Positions 62,576-64,000 of a stretch of 64,000 nt of DNA are shown here, in pieces. The stretch spans positions 58,536,562 to 58,600,561 of the forward strand of contig OY759268.1 of the NCBI GenBank assembly GCA_963662155.1, written 5' to 3'. The notes under the pieces are model-generated. The model did no database searches, was not told the DNA's origin, and saw only the letters and a list, made by a program, of their open reading frames with translations. Source of the DNA: Lamellibrachia columna (lineage: Eukaryota > Annelida > Polychaeta > Sabellida > Siboglinidae). How positions within the stretch are numbered: position 1 is the first letter of the stretch; every line of letters begins with the position of its first letter. Both the position numbers and the translations under genes were made by a program.

Positions 62576-62841
62576 CAACCTTTGGGCGCGTGTAACCGGC
62601 GATAGCTCCGTCTCAACCTTTGGGCGCGTGTAACTGCCGATAGCTCCGTCTCAACCTTTGGGCGCGTGTAACCGCCGATAGCTCCGCCTCAACCTTTGGG
62701 CGCGTGTAACCGGCGATAGCTCCGCCTCAACCTTTGGGCGCGTGTAACCGCCGATAGCTCCGCCTCAACCTTTGGGCGCGTGTAACCGGCGATAGCTCCG
62801 CCTCAACCTTTGGGCGCGTGTAACCGCCGATAGCTCCGCCT
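62576..62841. repeat. CpG-rich 38-bp minisatellite, 7 copies
   Basis: Units start at 62,576 and every 38 bp, with CAACCTTTGGGCGCGTGTAA and GATAGCTCCG. One site alternates, AACCGGCG then AACCGCCG, from the third unit onward, so growth was probably by a 76-bp dimer. Each unit has about five CpGs, in contrast to the CpG-free 42-bp satellite. Confidence 0.96.
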
Positions 62842-63308
62842 CTATTTGTTTCTTGTTGGTTTAACAACAAATTCACAAAGAAGTCCACTAGCTGTGTTGG
62901 AAGTCGAGTATTTCAGTTCTTATAAACCCCACATTGGGTGTCAAGTTGGCGACTGCGAGCCCCGAAAGGGGTGACACTAAACAACAACAACGTGTCACTA
63001 AATTGTTAAGTTCACTCGGTATTTTATGTCTTAAGGTACCTGTCTATTTTTCTTTGTGAAACCAACTTCAAATAAGGTAAATCAATTTTAATAAGGCCAA
63101 CGTCTTTAAGCCCTATTTTCTCTGATTTATCTTTTCAGTGAGCATATATTACTATGACCATAGTAATTTAACCCCACTATTACAAACCTGGTGCATGTGC
63201 CGGGGGTGAATAAGGCACAGGGGGACACATTTGTTACCTTTCGTGAACTCACAGAGATCGTCAATACCTGTAGAAAAAATCACTAACATAGAAACATGAT
63301 TGCTTTAG
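62842..63308. other. Unique spacer with two stem-loops
   Basis: CCCC-GAAA-GGGG (62,960-62,971) is a stem capped by a GNRA-type tetraloop. It is followed by GTGACAC (62,971-62,977) and its inverse GTGTCAC (62,992-62,998). TTGGCGAC just upstream recalls the primer-binding region of some LTR retrotransposons, but no LTR is visible. No gene was recognised. Confidence 0.5.
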
Positions 63309-64000
63309 CTCCACTCCCCCCTCGCCCCACTCCCCCTTACCTCGCCCCACTCCCCCTCCCTCGCCCACTCCCCCTTCCCTCGCCCCACTCCCCCTCCCTC
63401 GCCCCAATCCCCCTCCCTCGCCTCTTCCTTCTCTGCCTCTCCTCTATGTCTCCACCTCTCTCTCATCTCGCTCCTCCCCCACCCCTCTCTCTCCCTCTCT
63501 CCCCCTCCCTATCTCCATCCCTCCATCCCCCTCTCTCTCTCTCCCTCTCCCTCTCTCCCCCTCCCTATCACCATCCCCTCCCTCCCCCTCTCTCTCTCCC
63601 CTCTCCCTCTCTCCCCTCCCTATCTCCATCCCTCCCTCCCCCTCTCTCCCTCTCCCTCTCTCCCCCTCCCTATCTCCATCCCTCCCTCCCCCCTCTCTCT
63701 CTCCCTCTCCCTCTCTCCCCCTCCCTATCTCCATCCCTCCCTCCCCCCTATCTCCCTCTCCCTCTCTCCCCTCCCTATCTCCATCCCTCCCTCCCCCTCT
63801 CTCTCTCTCTGTCTCTCCCTCTCCCTCTCTCCCCCTCCCTATCTCCATCCCTCCCTCCCCCTATATATATCTCTCTCTCCCTCTCCCTGTCTCCCCCTCC
63901 CTATCTCCATCCCTCCCTCCACCCCTCTCTCTCTCTCTCTCTCTCTCTCCCTCTCCCTCTCTCCCCCTCCCTATCTCCATCCCTCCCTCCCCCCTTTCTC
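63309..64000 (+). repeat. C/T-only minisatellite, open at right edge
   Basis: The plus strand is almost entirely C and T. An imperfect unit of about 50-65 bp contains CCCTATCTCCATCCCTCC at about 63,506, 63,667, 63,723, 63,771, 63,837, 63,899 and 63,977 (TATCACC variant near 63,564). The 134-codon Glu/Gly/Arg open frame on the minus strand is a by-product. Confidence 0.93.

Noticed and set aside
62930..62975. LTR retrotransposon primer-binding site (TTGGCGAC)
   Set aside because: No LTR pair, no gag/pol coding and no polypurine tract nearby.
1..64000. Telomere repeats or rRNA genes
   Set aside because: No TTAGGG-type array and no rRNA-like sequence recognised on either strand.

Overview
This is eukaryotic, almost certainly metazoan, non-coding DNA. 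The evidence is the absence of dense ORFs, the relics of LINE-type retrotransposons, a THAP-like domain relic, a GTAAGT splice-donor-like site, long microsatellites, and about 18 unrelated tandem-repeat families. I cannot name the species; an invertebrate is a guess. No complete protein-coding gene is visible. Nearly all long open frames come from tandem repeats whose unit length is a multiple of three and which lack stops.

Layout: (1) 1-39,414 is one uninterrupted satellite of a 42-bp monomer, about 940 copies, running off the left edge. It has a clear multi-level higher-order structure marked by pairs of 41-bp (1-bp-deleted) monomers. It includes an 8,684-bp tandem duplication (about 12.3-21.0 and 21.0-29.7 kb), an apparently identical 1,970-bp duplication (about 30.8-32.8 and 32.8-34.8 kb), and older 922-, 966-, 1,050- and 2,892-bp repeats. 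The right-hand edge, from about 36.1 kb, lacks the markers and carries its own variants.

(2) 39.4-51.0 kb is AT-rich unique DNA broken by minisatellites of 36, 47/52, 50, 80, 38, 30, 20 and 60 bp. It holds a short LINE reverse transcriptase relic with a YADD box (42.1 kb). It also holds a probable 2.2-kb DNA transposon relic (47.31-49.48 kb) with imperfect terminal inverted repeats, a broken THAP-like zinc-finger segment, and an internal 30-bp hairpin minisatellite.

(3) 51.0-57.5 kb is built from three diverged copies of a pyrimidine-rich composite repeat. One copy carries a 5'-truncated LINE whose empty site can be read from a sister copy. In the third copy a 30-bp segment that is single in the other two has expanded to about 34 units. 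Between copies lie an array of TGACTCA (AP-1-like) units and arrays of double palindromes.

(4) 57.5-64.0 kb holds a 61-bp array (22 units), a plausible RNA polymerase II promoter with a tiny first coding exon and splice donor (60.17-60.34 kb), an 87/59-bp array with CCCCGGGG palindromes that would lie in the first intron, 24-bp and CpG-rich 38-bp arrays, and a C/T-only minisatellite running off the right edge.

The genes do not form a pathway. The interest is in how satellites and minisatellites start, expand and homogenise, and in the mobile-element relics. Identity between repeat copies was read by eye, and collapse or expansion by the assembler cannot be excluded.
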